Shown here piece by piece: positions 26,000-34,536 of a stretch of DNA of 64,000 nucleotides. A program made the translations under genes and the position numbers. The notes under the pieces were generated by a model. The model saw nothing but the letters and a program-made list of their open reading frames with translations. It did not search any database and was not told where the DNA came from. The stretch's first letter is position 1. The number at the start of each line of letters is the position of its first letter. The stretch is taken from contig JBFXAJ010000002.1 of NCBI GenBank assembly GCA_050184415.1, positions 1 to 64,000 of the forward strand, read 5' to 3'. The DNA comes from JADLGL01 sp050184415 (GTDB lineage Bacteria > Pseudomonadota > Alphaproteobacteria > Rhizobiales > Kaistiaceae).

Positions 26000-26857
26000 C
26001 TAAGGATCGGCGATGTCGAGGCCGAGGTCGAGCGCCGGGGCCGAGTGGGTGATCCACCCCGACGAAATGAGGTCGACGCCGGTCTCGGCGATGGCACGCA
26101 CCGTCGACAGCGTGACGCCACCGGATGCCTCGAGCACGACCTGGCCACCGGCGATCGCCACCGCCTCCCGGAGCGCGTCGAGGCTCATATTGTCGAGGAG
26201 CACCGCATCAGGCCCGGCGGTCAGGGCCTCGCGAAGCTGGTCGAGGGTGTCGACCTCGACTTCGACCCGGACGAGGTGGCCGACGCCCGCTCGGGCCCGT
26301 TCGATCGCGGGCACCACGCCCCCGGCAACGGCGATATGGTTGTCCTTGATGAGGACGGCATCGTCGAGGCCGAAGCGGTGGTTCGCCCCGCCGCCGCAGC
26401 GCACCGCGTATTTCTGGAAGGCGCGAAGGCCCGGGATCGTCTTTCGCGTACAGACGATCCGCGCATCGGTGTCGCGGATCGCCTCGGCGAACGCCGCCGT
26501 TGCCGTGGCGACCCCGGAGAGGTGGGTGAGGAAGTTGAGCGCGACCCGCTCGGCCGCGAGGATCGAACGGGCGTTGCCGGAGACGCGAAGGACGGCATCG
26601 GCCGCCATCAGCGTCTCGCCGTCGCGGCGCAGCATCGTGACCGCGAGGGCGGGATCAATCTGCCGGAATGCTTCGACGGCTAATGGAATGCCGGACAGGA
26701 CCCCGGGCTTCCGGGTCACGATTTCGGCGGTCGTCGTCATGTCGGCAGGAATCGTCGCCGTGGAGGTGACGTCACCGGCACGGCCAAGATCCTCGGCGAG
26801 GGCCGTGCGCACGGCATCGGCCATCAGCCCCGATGGCGGGGGCGCGAGCACGGCCAT
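26000..26857 (-). CDS. nadC: Nicotinate-nucleotide pyrophosphorylase (carboxylating)
   Basis: 285-aa NadC (quinolinate phosphoribosyltransferase) makes nicotinate mononucleotide from quinolinate and PRPP. Seen: AEDLGRAGDVTSTATIP, CTRKTIPGLRAFQKYAVRCG (substrate Arg/Lys/His), IKDNHIAVAGG, VEVEVDTLDQ, and LLDNMSLDALREAV. Last gene of nadABC; its ATG is 3 bp after the nadB stop. Normal length. Confidence 0.97.
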   Translation of the reverse strand: MAVLAPPPSGLMADAVRTALAEDLGRAGDVTSTATIPADMTTTAEIVTRKPGVLSGIPLAVEAFRQIDPALAVTMLRRDGETLMAADAVLRVSGNARSILAAERVALNFLTHLSGVATATAAFAEAIRDTDARIVCTRKTIPGLRAFQKYAVRCGGGANHRFGLDDAVLIKDNHIAVAGGVVPAIERARAGVGHLVRVEVEVDTLDQLREALTAGPDAVLLDNMSLDALREAVAIAGGQVVLEASGGVTLSTVRAIAETGVDLISSGWITHSAPALDLGLDIADP

Positions 26858-26860
26858 CGG

Positions 26861-28489
26861 TTAGCCCGCGGCCGTGAGAGTGCGCGGAGCCGCCGCAGCC
26901 GCCGGCAGCTCGCCCGCGGCCACGCGGAACGCTTCGGCGAGCGTGAAGAAGCTCCGCCTCGCCTGCGTCGGATCGGGCGCGGGATGATCCGACCGGAAAT
27001 GCGCGCCGCGGCTCTCGGTCCGCAGCAGTGCCGCCGCGGCGATCAAGCGTGCCGTCACGAGCTGGTTACGGATCGCGTCGGCACCGCGGCTGCGTTCGAG
27101 CCGGTCGATCAAGCCGAGAGCGCGGAGGAGCCCCGCACGATCGCGGATCACGCCAACCTCCGTCGTCATGATCCGGCGGAGCCCGGCCATCGCCGCGGAG
27201 TCGGAGCGGTCCTTCCCGGCCCCGCCGACCGCCCGCAGCGTCCTCGCGGCGGTGCCGGCATGCGGCAGAAAGCCCTTGATGTCGTCCGCGATGCGCGCGG
27301 CGAAGACCACCGCTTCCAGGAGCGAGTTGGACGCGAGCCGGTTCGCCCCGTGGGCGCCGGTCGAAGCGGTCTCGCCGCAGGCCCACAGACCGTCGACCGT
27401 CGAGCGGCCGTTCGCGTCCACGAAGACGCCGCCCATGTGGTAGTGCGCCGCCGGCGTGATCGGGATCAGGTCGACCGCGGGGTCGATGCCGGCCTTCCGG
27501 CAGGCGGCGTACACCGTCGGGAAGGCCTCGGGAAAGCGCGCGCCGATGGCGTTTCGCGCGTCGAGGAAGACGCGATGGCCGGCGAGCTGGTGCCGGTGGA
27601 TGCCACGGGCGACGATGTCGCGCGGCGCGAGCTCCGCCAGCGGATCGGCATCGAAGAGGAAACGGTCGCCCTTCTCGTCAACGACGATGGCGCCGGCACC
27701 GCGCAGCGCCTCGGTGGCGAGCGGCGCGGGATCGCGGCCGACGTCGATCGCGGTGGGGTGGAACTGCACGAACTCGGCGTCGGCGATCACGGCGCCGGCC
27801 CGCGCGGCCATGGCGATGCCGTCGCCTCTGGCCTCGACCGGATTGGTGGTGACGGCGAAGAGATTGCCCGAGCCGCCGGCGGCCAAGACGACGCCCCGGG
27901 CGCGGAACACGGTACGGGTTCCGGTCGCGCGGTCGCGCGCGACGAGCCCGGTGACCTGATTGCGATCATGCAGCAAGCTCTCGCCGATCATGCCTTCGAC
28001 GACACGGATCGAGGGCGTCCGCCGGACGGCCGCGATCAGCGCCTGCATGATGCCGGCGCCGGCGGTGTCGCCGCCGATACGGACGATGCGCGCCGCCGAA
28101 TGTGCGGCCTCGCGCGACATCATCAGCCGGCCTTCGAGGTCGCGGTCGAACGGGACGCCATAGGCGAGGAGATCGTGGACGCGGTCGGACGCCTCGCGGA
28201 CCATGCCGTCGGCGACCGCCTCGTCGACGATGCCCGCGCCCGCCGCGACCGTGTCGGCGAAATGCGAGGCGATGCTGTCGCCGGGGCTGATCGCTGCCGC
28301 AACGCCCGCCTGCGCCCACACCGACGATGCGCCCTCGCCCAGCGGGGCTGCCGCGATCACCGTCACCGGACGCGGCGCAAGCCGGAGCGCGCAGAAGAGG
28401 CCCGCGAGCCCGCCGCCGACGATGATGACGTCGTCATTGCCGGCGCCGGATTGCGGCGGGAAGAAGCGGTCGAGTTCGCCTTCGAGCAT
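26861..28489 (-). CDS. nadB: L-aspartate oxidase
   Basis: 542-aa FAD flavoprotein that oxidises L-aspartate to iminoaspartate. FAD motif IIVGGGLAGLFCALRLAPRP (~22-41), SSVWAQAGVAAA, substrate site residues in HSAARIVRIGGDTAGAGIM, PITPAAHYHMGGV, and GETASTGAHGANRLASNSLL, all diagnostic for NadB rather than succinate dehydrogenase. It lies 65 bp after nadA and 3 bp before nadC. Confidence 0.97.
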   Translation of the reverse strand: MLEGELDRFFPPQSGAGNDDVIIVGGGLAGLFCALRLAPRPVTVIAAAPLGEGASSVWAQAGVAAAISPGDSIASHFADTVAAGAGIVDEAVADGMVREASDRVHDLLAYGVPFDRDLEGRLMMSREAAHSAARIVRIGGDTAGAGIMQALIAAVRRTPSIRVVEGMIGESLLHDRNQVTGLVARDRATGTRTVFRARGVVLAAGGSGNLFAVTTNPVEARGDGIAMAARAGAVIADAEFVQFHPTAIDVGRDPAPLATEALRGAGAIVVDEKGDRFLFDADPLAELAPRDIVARGIHRHQLAGHRVFLDARNAIGARFPEAFPTVYAACRKAGIDPAVDLIPITPAAHYHMGGVFVDANGRSTVDGLWACGETASTGAHGANRLASNSLLEAVVFAARIADDIKGFLPHAGTAARTLRAVGGAGKDRSDSAAMAGLRRIMTTEVGVIRDRAGLLRALGLIDRLERSRGADAIRNQLVTARLIAAAALLRTESRGAHFRSDHPAPDPTQARRSFFTLAEAFRVAAGELPAAAAAPRTLTAAG

Positions 28490-28554
28490 TCGTGGCAGCG
28501 TCCCATGCGGGTGGTCGGCTGAAGTCGGAGGCTCCGACTTCGACGACCGAAAGA

Positions 28555-29619
28555 TCAGGCCTTGAGGTTGATCATCCGCTCGACCGCGGCGCGCGCCTTC
28601 TCGGCGACCGCCGGATCGACCGTGACCTCGTCCGTCAGCGTCAGCAGGCTCCGCAGGATCTTCGGGAGCGTGATCCGCTGCATGTGCGGGCAGAGGTTGC
28701 AGGGACCGATGAACTCCACCTCCGGCACCGCTTCCTTGACGTTAGCCGCCATCGAGCACTCGGTGACGAACAGCGCCTTGGGCGGCTTGTTACCCTTGAC
28801 GTATTTGATCATCCCCGAGGTCGAGCCGGTGAAGTCGGCGATGGCGACGATCTCGGGCGGGCATTCGGGATGGGCAATGATCTCGAGCCCGGGATGCGCG
28901 GCCTTGAACTCGAGAAGTTCCGCCGCGGTGAACCGCTCATGGACCTCGCAATGCCCCTTCCAGGTGAGGATCTTCACCTTGGTCTGCGCGGCGACGTTCT
29001 GCGCCAGATATTCGTCCGGGATCAGCAGCACCGTGTCGGCGCCAAAGCTCTCCACGACCGCAAGCGCGTTCGAGGACGTGCAGGTGATGTCGCTCTCCGC
29101 CTTCACCTCAGCCGACGTGTTGACGTAGGTGACGATCGGCACACCCGGATAGCGCTCGCGAAGGAGCCGCACGTCGGCGCCCGTGATCGACTCCGCGAGC
29201 GAGCAGCCGGCGCGGCGGTCGGGGATCAGCACGGTCTTGTCGGGATTGAGGAGCTTCGAGGTCTCGGCCATGAAATGAACGCCGCACTGGACGATGACCG
29301 AGGCATCCGTCTTGGCCGCCTCGCGGGCGAGTTGCAGCGAGTCGCCGACGACGTCGGCAACGCCATGGAAGATCTCGGGCGTCTGGTAGTTGTGCGCGAG
29401 GATGACGGCGTTGCGGACCTTCTTGAGGTCGTTGATCGCCTTGATGTAGGGCGCATGGAACGGCCACTCGACCGCCGGGATGACGTCCTTCACCCGCTCG
29501 TAGATGTGGGCAGTCTCGTGCGCGACCTCGTCGGTGTAGTCGAGCGACGGCATCGGCAGGCCGCCGGGAACCGGCTGAAACCCACCAGGTGTCATTGCTG
29601 CGTCGTAGACCTTGGCCAT
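28555..29619 (-). CDS. nadA: Quinolinate synthase
   Basis: 354-aa 4Fe-4S enzyme that condenses iminoaspartate with DHAP to quinolinate. The three cluster cysteines are expected in IVQCGVHFMAET, the CTSSNALA region and FIGPCNLCPHMQ; AVILAHNYQTPEIFHGVAD and DRRAGCSLAES are also family signatures. GGAGGA lies 8 nt before ATG 29619. First gene of nadABC; its promoter carries the NadQ-like palindrome. Confidence 0.97.
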   Translation of the reverse strand: MAKVYDAAMTPGGFQPVPGGLPMPSLDYTDEVAHETAHIYERVKDVIPAVEWPFHAPYIKAINDLKKVRNAVILAHNYQTPEIFHGVADVVGDSLQLAREAAKTDASVIVQCGVHFMAETSKLLNPDKTVLIPDRRAGCSLAESITGADVRLLRERYPGVPIVTYVNTSAEVKAESDITCTSSNALAVVESFGADTVLLIPDEYLAQNVAAQTKVKILTWKGHCEVHERFTAAELLEFKAAHPGLEIIAHPECPPEIVAIADFTGSTSGMIKYVKGNKPPKALFVTECSMAANVKEAVPEVEFIGPCNLCPHMQRITLPKILRSLLTLTDEVTVDPAVAEKARAAVERMINLKA

Positions 29620-29641
29620 CCTTCAATCCTCCGCCTTCCGG

Positions 29642-29666
29642 AGATATGCTCAACATGAGTATATCT
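29642..29666 (-). promoter_or_regulatory. NadQ-like operator overlapping the nadABC promoter
   Basis: AGATATGCTCA - ACA - TGAGTATATCT is a 25-bp palindrome (10 of 11 arm positions match). On the minus strand the sequence reads TATACT (29658-29663) as a good -10 box, with TTGCGC 16 bp upstream as a weak -35. So the palindrome covers the -10 region. This layout fits repression by the NadQ-type regulator encoded at 19871-20857. Symmetry is seen; the protein-site pairing is inferred from the known NadQ regulon in alphaproteobacteria. Confidence 0.75.
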
Positions 29667-29759
29667 AATGCGAGGAGCGGCGCAAGCAAGACCCGCCGCC
29701 GCCTCCCTGAAGGCGAGGCGGGGACTATGGACCAGCCGAGGTCGCTTGCCAATCAGGCA

Positions 29760-30030
29760 GGAGTCGCGGGTCCGTCGCAGGGGATCCGGCCCCAAATGGG
29801 CCTGTTGCGTGGTTCGGTCTCGTCGGAGCACCGCCCATCAGGTCAGTCCTCCCGGGCGGGACCCGGGTCCGTTGGCGCTCCGCCAATCCGAAGCGTTGAG
29901 AATTCAGGGCGATTCCGTTTCCGTGGAATTGCCAAATGGGCCCCGGGTCAAGCCTGGGGAGGAGGTCGTTGATAGGTCTACCGGCAACTGATCCGCCGCC
30001 GCGCCACTCTGCGCAACAGTCCCTCCGAAT
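29760..30030. repeat. Nested palindromic intergenic element, copy 1 (degenerate)
   Basis: Inner arms: CCCGGGcgggacCCGGGTCC near 29852-29873 against GGGCCCCGGGTCAAGCC near 29938-29955. Outer arms: CCTGTTGCGTGG (29801-29812) against GCGCAACAGTCC (30011-30022). The same inner and outer motifs, in the same order, make up the second element at 30681-30935. Non-coding. Extent is approximate. Confidence 0.55.
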
Positions 30031-30226
30031 GCGAGGATGCGACGGGGCGACTGTTACTCCGCCCCCGATAACATCGATAACGATAACGATGAGAGCGGGG
30101 CGCCGGGGAGAGCGCTGTTGTCGGTGGGAGCAATCCACGGCCGTTGGCTGAACGTGCTGGTCGTCGTTCAGCGAGATCCGGTTGCCGCTCCCACACCAAG
30201 GGATCACGCCCGCGAGCCCCATAACC

Positions 30227-30283
30227 GCGATAACCGATAACCGGCGGAGAAGACGCCCGGAGCATGCGGTTATCGGTTATCGC
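30227..30283. repeat. GATAACC inverted repeat (17-bp perfect stem)
   Basis: GCGATAACCGATAACCG at 30227-30243 is repeated inverted as CGGTTATCGGTTATCGC at 30267-30283, with a 23-bp loop. More GATAAC or GTTATC units lie upstream (ataacatcgataacgataac, 30069-30088) and downstream (ctgttatcgg, 30295-30304). It could form a cruciform or an RNA hairpin. Function unknown. Confidence 0.7.
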
Positions 30284-30385
30284 TGTTACCGCTGCTGTTA
30301 TCGGGGTAGGCGGCGGCATATCGCCGACGGTGCTGATAGTTCTCCAGCAGACCCCGCCCCCCTCCGCGCAAGGCCCGCGGCGGCA

Positions 30386-30523
30386 CTACGCGAGCAGGCC
30401 GGTCACCCCGACGATGATCAGGTAGATGGCGACGATGTAGTTGAGGAGCCGGGGCATCAGCAGGATGAGGATGCCGGCGGCGAGGGCTACGATCGGCTGG
30501 ATCGTGATGAGGTTGAGTTCCAT
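30386..30523 (-). CDS. DUF3096 family small membrane protein (45 aa)
   Basis: ATG 30523 gives MELNLITIQPIVALAAGILI then LLMPRLLNYIVAIYLIIVGV and TGLLA. This is the DUF3096 pattern (IxLqPIvaLiaGILILivPrLLNYIVAiYLiivGi), two short hydrophobic helices in the inner membrane. An AGGGGCAGAG site lies just upstream. An EcfG-type promoter lies about 40 bp upstream (30563-30588), consistent with these small proteins being stress-induced. Function unknown. Confidence 0.85.
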   Translation of the reverse strand: MELNLITIQPIVALAAGILILLMPRLLNYIVAIYLIIVGVTGLLA

Positions 30524-30562
30524 GGCTCTGCCCCTGTTCTTTCGTGATGAAAGGCAGGAGCA

Positions 30563-30588
30563 AACGTCAGCGGGAAAAGCACGGTTCC
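30563..30588 (-). promoter_or_regulatory. EcfG-type promoter (GGAAC-N17-CGTT) for DUF3096
   Basis: On the minus strand GGAAC (30584-30588) and CGTT (30563-30566) are separated by 17 bp, matching the alphaproteobacterial general-stress promoter. The start would be around 30556, giving a leader of about 33 nt before ATG 30523. This is the second such site in the window. Confidence 0.7.
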
Positions 30589-30680
30589 GTACCGAAGCGC
30601 CGCCGGTCTGGCCGCATAAGGCCGGCGCACCACCTGGCTGACCTCGAAGGTCCGGGCGGCCGCGGCGGTTTCCGTCCATC

Positions 30681-30935
30681 TCTCCCCCTGAGGGGACTGT
30701 TGCGTGGAGGTCCGTGAGGGACGGATCGGTTGCGGGCACACCCCCCAAGACCTCCTCCCCGGGCTTGACCCGGGGTCCAATGGCGGTTCCGCCGACGCGG
30801 AATCGACTGGATTCCAAGACTCCGGATCGGTCGAGAAGCCAATGGGCCCCGGGTCAAGCCCGGGGAGGGGCGGGTTTGCAGGCTGTGCTCCGATCGGGAA
30901 GCGGAACCAGGCAACAGTCCCCCTTGCGGGAGAGG
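30681..30935. repeat. Nested palindromic intergenic element, copy 2 (MITE-like)
   Basis: About 255 bp with two levels of symmetry. Outer arms: TCTCCCCCTGAGGGGACTGT at 30681-30700 (continuing TGC) against GCAACAGTCCCCCTTGCGGG near 30910-30930 (then AGAG). Inner arms: CCTCCCCGGGCTTGACCCGG near 30754-30773 against CCCCGGGTCAAGCCCGGGGA near 30847-30866. No coding potential. Size and terminal inverted repeats resemble a miniature element, but no target duplication was identified. A degenerate relative lies at 29760-30030. Confidence 0.6.
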
Positions 30936-30958
30936 CGTGAGAACGCGGCGCGGTGCAA

Positions 30959-33337
30959 TCAGCCGCCAACCTTCGAGAAATCGGCGACGGTGAGCGTCGC
31001 CTCGCGGATGCGGTTCAGGAGGCGAAGGCGGTTTTGCCGGACCTCCGGGTCCGGCGCGTTCACGAGGACCTTGTCGAAGAACGCGTCGACCGGCGCGCGC
31101 AGCTTGGCAAGCGCCGCCATCGCGCCGACAAAGTCCTCGGCCGCGACCGCCGCGGCGGCGGCCGCCTCGGCCTCACGCACGGCATTGAAGAGCGCGACTT
31201 CCTCAGGCTCGGTGCCGGCGGTCGGCACGCCGGATACGGCGCCCGACTTCTTCTCTTCGTCGCGGAGGATGTTCGCCGCGCGGCGATAGCCGGCGAGGAG
31301 GTTCTTGCCGTCCTCGCTGTCGAGGAAAGCGCCCAGCGCCTCCACCCGGCGGACGATGAGGAGAAGGTCATCCTGGTTGCCGAGCGCGAACACGGCATCC
31401 ACGAGGTCATGCCGCGCGCCCTGATCGCGGAGCTGAACCTTCAGCCGATCGGCGAGGAAGGCAAGGAGGTCAACGTAGGCATTCCATGCGGCGTCTCCGT
31501 ACCGGTTCAGAATTGCCTGCGTACCACCCTGCGGGCTCTCTTGTTCATCGATCCAAGCAGCGAGCTCGTCTGACACGTCGCGTCCCGCGATCTCTTTGAA
31601 CGCCCCCGCTGCTCGCCGGGCACCGGCAACGGTTTGTAGCTGCAGCCGAACGTAGGTCTTCGCCAACGCGACTAAGATCGGTTTCCGTACGCCGACACGC
31701 AGGCTGGTCTGAAGAACAATCCGGATCACGCCGAGCGCGGCTCGCCGCAGGGCATACGGGTCCTTGCTTCCCGTCGGCTTCTCATCGATCGCCCAGAAGC
31801 CGACGAGAATGTCGAGCTTGTCGGCAAGGGCCACGGCGATGGCGACCGGGTCGGTCGGCACTCGGTCGCCCGGGCCAAGCGGCTTGTAGTGATCCTCGAT
31901 CGCCGCGGCGACCGACGGGTCCTCGCCCTGCGCGCTCGCATAGTAGGCGCCCATCAGCCCCTGCAGCTCCGGGAACTCGCCGACCATCTCGGTCGGCAGA
32001 TCCGCCTTCGCCAGCGACGCGGCGCGGATCACCTTGGTCCGGAACGCATCGCGCTCGAGCTGCAGCTCCTCCGCGCTCGCCGGCGCCGGATCGCCGAAGA
32101 ACCCGGGCCGGGCCGAGAGCACATCCGCGATCTCCGCCGCGAGCCGCACGATGCGCTCGACCCGCTCGCCCTGCGTGCCCAGCTTCTCGTGGAACACGAC
32201 GCCGGTCGCGGCGAGCTTCGCCATCCGCTGGTCGAGCGGCTTCGACAGATCGAGGCCGAGCTTTGCCGCCGCGTCGCGCATCGCCGGGGACTCATGGCCC
32301 GGCAGGTCGCGCTGGTCGGTCAGCCAGAAATGCCGCGCGTCGGACAGGCGGGCGCGGATGACGCGCTCGTTGCCGGCGACGATCTCCTTGCCGCCGTCCG
32401 CCGCCTCGATGTTCGCGACGAGCACGAAGCGGGGCGCGAGACCGTCGGTCTTCGGGTCGCGCAGCACGAAGCACTTCTGGTTGGCACGGATCGTCGCCCG
32501 GATCACCTCGGGCGGGATTTCGAGGAACGATTCCTCGAACGAGCCGACTAGAACGACAGGCCATTCATTGAGGCCCGCGACCTCTTCCAGAAGCCCCTCG
32601 TCCTCGACCAGTTCTAGGCCGAGCGCGAACGCGCGGTCACGCGCGTCGTGGAGCACGATGTCCTTCCGCCGGTCCGCGTCGAGCACGACCTTGGCCGCGG
32701 TGAGCGCGTGCTGGTAGTCCTCGAAGCGCTTCACCGTGATCGGTGCCGGCGCCATGAAGCGATGGCCGAAGGTGGTGTCGCCGGCCACGATCTCGCCGGC
32801 CTGGAACGGGACCACTTCCGGGTCTTCGGTCTCCGGCCCGAAGGTCGCGACGATCGCATGGAGCGGCCGCACCCAGCGGAGGCTCCCCGGCTCCGCCGAC
32901 GCCGCGCCCCAGCGCATCGATTTCGGCCAGGGAAACTCGCGGATGATTTCCGGCAGCGTCTCGGCGAGCATCTCCTGCGCCGCCGCGCCGGGCTTCTCGA
33001 CGACGGCGACGTAGAAGTCGCCCTTCTTCGGATCCCACTGCACCTTTGCCTGGTCGATCGACGACAGGCCGGCCGCCTTCAGGAAGCCCTGGATCGCGCC
33101 CTCCGGTGCGCCGACCCGCGGCCCTTTCTTCTCCTCGCGGATGTCGGCCGAGCGCGAGGGAATGCCGTTGACCGTCAGCGCCAGCCGCCGCGGCGTCGCA
33201 AACGCCTTCGCGCCCTCATAGACGAAGCCGGCCTCGACCAGCGCGTCGGTGACAAGCTTCTTGAGGTCTTCCGCGGCACGCCGCTGCATGCGGGCCGGGA
33301 TTTCCTCGGAGAACAGTTCAAGGAGAAGGTCGGGCAT
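30959..33337 (-). CDS. glyS: Glycine--tRNA ligase beta subunit
   Basis: 792 aa, the tRNA-binding beta chain of the alpha2-beta2 bacterial glycyl-tRNA synthetase. Seen: start LLLELFSEEIPARMQRRAAE, ATPRRLALTV, WPKSMRWG, RWVRPLHAIVAT, an HD-type domain, and C-terminal DALR-like anticodon-binding region (RVEALGAFLDSEDGKNLLAG, YRRAANIL). It lies 9 bp after glyQ. Length is normal (~690-790). An Ala-rich insertion (EAEAAAAAAVAAED) near the C-terminus is typical of this order. Confidence 0.97.
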   Translation of the reverse strand: MPDLLLELFSEEIPARMQRRAAEDLKKLVTDALVEAGFVYEGAKAFATPRRLALTVNGIPSRSADIREEKKGPRVGAPEGAIQGFLKAAGLSSIDQAKVQWDPKKGDFYVAVVEKPGAAAQEMLAETLPEIIREFPWPKSMRWGAASAEPGSLRWVRPLHAIVATFGPETEDPEVVPFQAGEIVAGDTTFGHRFMAPAPITVKRFEDYQHALTAAKVVLDADRRKDIVLHDARDRAFALGLELVEDEGLLEEVAGLNEWPVVLVGSFEESFLEIPPEVIRATIRANQKCFVLRDPKTDGLAPRFVLVANIEAADGGKEIVAGNERVIRARLSDARHFWLTDQRDLPGHESPAMRDAAAKLGLDLSKPLDQRMAKLAATGVVFHEKLGTQGERVERIVRLAAEIADVLSARPGFFGDPAPASAEELQLERDAFRTKVIRAASLAKADLPTEMVGEFPELQGLMGAYYASAQGEDPSVAAAIEDHYKPLGPGDRVPTDPVAIAVALADKLDILVGFWAIDEKPTGSKDPYALRRAALGVIRIVLQTSLRVGVRKPILVALAKTYVRLQLQTVAGARRAAGAFKEIAGRDVSDELAAWIDEQESPQGGTQAILNRYGDAAWNAYVDLLAFLADRLKVQLRDQGARHDLVDAVFALGNQDDLLLIVRRVEALGAFLDSEDGKNLLAGYRRAANILRDEEKKSGAVSGVPTAGTEPEEVALFNAVREAEAAAAAAVAAEDFVGAMAALAKLRAPVDAFFDKVLVNAPDPEVRQNRLRLLNRIREATLTVADFSKVGG

Positions 33338-33346
33338 CGTCGTTGT

Positions 33347-34261
33347 TCAGGCAGCCGCGGCTTCGGTCTTGAGCCAGGCCGCGCCGCAAGCCTTCGCGAG
33401 CTCGCGCACCCGCAGGATGTAGCTCTGCCGCTCGGTCACCGAGATCACGCCGCGGGCGTCGAGGAGGTTGAAGGCGTGGCTCGCCTTGATGCACTGATCG
33501 TAGGCCGGCTGCACCATGAGATGCCGGTCGTCCCGGTTGTCACCGGCCTTCAATAGCGCGAGGCACTCCTTCTCGGCGTCGCGGAAGCGCTGGAAGAGGA
33601 TCTCGACGTCGGCGTGCTCGAAATTGTGCCGCGAATATTCCTTCTCGGCCTGGAGGAACACGTCGCCATAGGAGACGCGGTCCGCTCCCTCGCCGCCGTT
33701 GAAGTTGAGGTCATAGACGTTCTCGACGCCCTGCACGTACATCGCGAGGCGCTCGAGGCCGTAGGTCAGCTCGCCCGAGACGGGCGCGCATTCGATGCCG
33801 GCGACCTGCTGGAAATAGGTGAACTGCGACACCTCCATGCCGTCGCACCAGCACTCCCAGCCGAGGCCCCAGGCGCCGAGCGTCGGGCTCTCCCAGTCGT
33901 CCTCGACGAAGCGGATGTCGTGGAGGCGGAAGTCGACGCCGATGGCTCGGAGCGACGCGAGGTAGAGTTCCTGGAGGTCCGGCGGGCTCGGCTTCAGGAT
34001 GACCTGGAACTGGTAGTAGTGCTGCAGTCGGTTGGGGTTCTCGCCGTAGCGGCCATCCTTCGGGCGCCGGGAGGGCTGGACGTAGGCCGCCTTCCACGGC
34101 CGCGGGCCAAGCGCGCGCAGCGTCGTCGCCGGGTGGAAGGTGCCGGCGCCCATCTCGATGTCATAGGGCTGCAGGATCACGCAGCCGCGCTCCGCCCAAA
34201 AAAGCTGGAGCGTCAGGATGAGGTCCTGGAAGGACCGCTTGGGATCGAGCGTGCGGGACAT
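33347..34261 (-). CDS. glyQ: Glycine--tRNA ligase alpha subunit
   Basis: 304-aa catalytic alpha chain. Family signatures: SFQDLILTLQLFWAERGCVI, LQPYDIEMGAGTFHPATTLR, YVQPSRRPKDGRYGENPNRL, QFQVILKPSP and ECWCDGMEVSQFTYFQQ. Together with GlyS it charges tRNA-Gly. Preceded by a small conserved gene and sppA on the same strand, the usual rhizobial order. Confidence 0.98.
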   Translation of the reverse strand: MSRTLDPKRSFQDLILTLQLFWAERGCVILQPYDIEMGAGTFHPATTLRALGPRPWKAAYVQPSRRPKDGRYGENPNRLQHYYQFQVILKPSPPDLQELYLASLRAIGVDFRLHDIRFVEDDWESPTLGAWGLGWECWCDGMEVSQFTYFQQVAGIECAPVSGELTYGLERLAMYVQGVENVYDLNFNGGEGADRVSYGDVFLQAEKEYSRHNFEHADVEILFQRFRDAEKECLALLKAGDNRDDRHLMVQPAYDQCIKASHAFNLLDARGVISVTERQSYILRVRELAKACGAAWLKTEAAAA

Positions 34262-34349
34262 ACTTTGACCGGCGGGACGGCAGATGCCGCATCCGGCTAG
34301 CGGCGCGGCGCCGGCCGGTCAAGCAAGCGAATGTGAAGCGGGTGGATGG

Positions 34350-34529
34350 TCAGTTCCGGTCGCGCTCGATCGGACGGTAGATTCCCGTCTTCGGATCGAG
34401 CTCGAGCTGGGTCGCGCGCGGACGGACCGGCTGGGGCGCCGGCGGCGCCTGGCGCCGGGTCGGGCCGAAGGATTTCCACGCGAGCCAGCCGGCGACGGCG
34501 ATGAGAGCCGCAAGGGTCAGTTGGGACAT
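34350..34529 (-). CDS. Small conserved membrane-anchored protein (59 aa) between sppA and glyQ
   Basis: ATG 34529 gives MSQLTLAALIAVAGWLAWKS, a single N-terminal helix, then a Pro/Arg-rich stretch (TRRQAPPAPQPVRPRATQLE) and LDPKTGIYRPIERDRN. The LxxDPxTGxYRP-like ending recurs in short proteins next to glyQ in Hyphomicrobiales. It starts 7 bp after the sppA stop and precedes glyQ by 88 bp. Probably inner-membrane, function unknown. Confidence 0.7.
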   Translation of the reverse strand: MSQLTLAALIAVAGWLAWKSFGPTRRQAPPAPQPVRPRATQLELDPKTGIYRPIERDRN

Positions 34530-34536
34530 CGTTGCC

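Larger units (their letters stand above)
29667..30385. other. Gene-free region upstream of nadABC (about 720 bp)
   Basis: No gene with a credible ribosome binding site or family match was found on either strand. It holds a degenerate nested palindromic element (29760-30030), a cluster of GATAAC/GTTATC repeats (30068-30310), including a perfect 17-bp inverted repeat, and the 3' end of the DUF3096 gene's neighbourhood. Open frames up to ~165 codons here are shadows of low-complexity GC sequence. Confidence 0.6.
30524..30958. other. Intergenic region between DUF3096 and glyS (about 435 bp)
   Basis: Contains the EcfG-type promoter for the leftward DUF3096 gene (30563-30588) and the 255-bp nested palindromic element (30681-30935). 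No gene found. The glyS 3' end lies at 30959, so this region also holds whatever ends the glyQS transcript. Confidence 0.6.

Noticed and set aside
30068..30310. GATAAC repeats as a CRISPR array
   Set aside because: Units are only 6-8 bp, irregularly spaced, with no 28-36 bp repeats or spacers and no cas genes.
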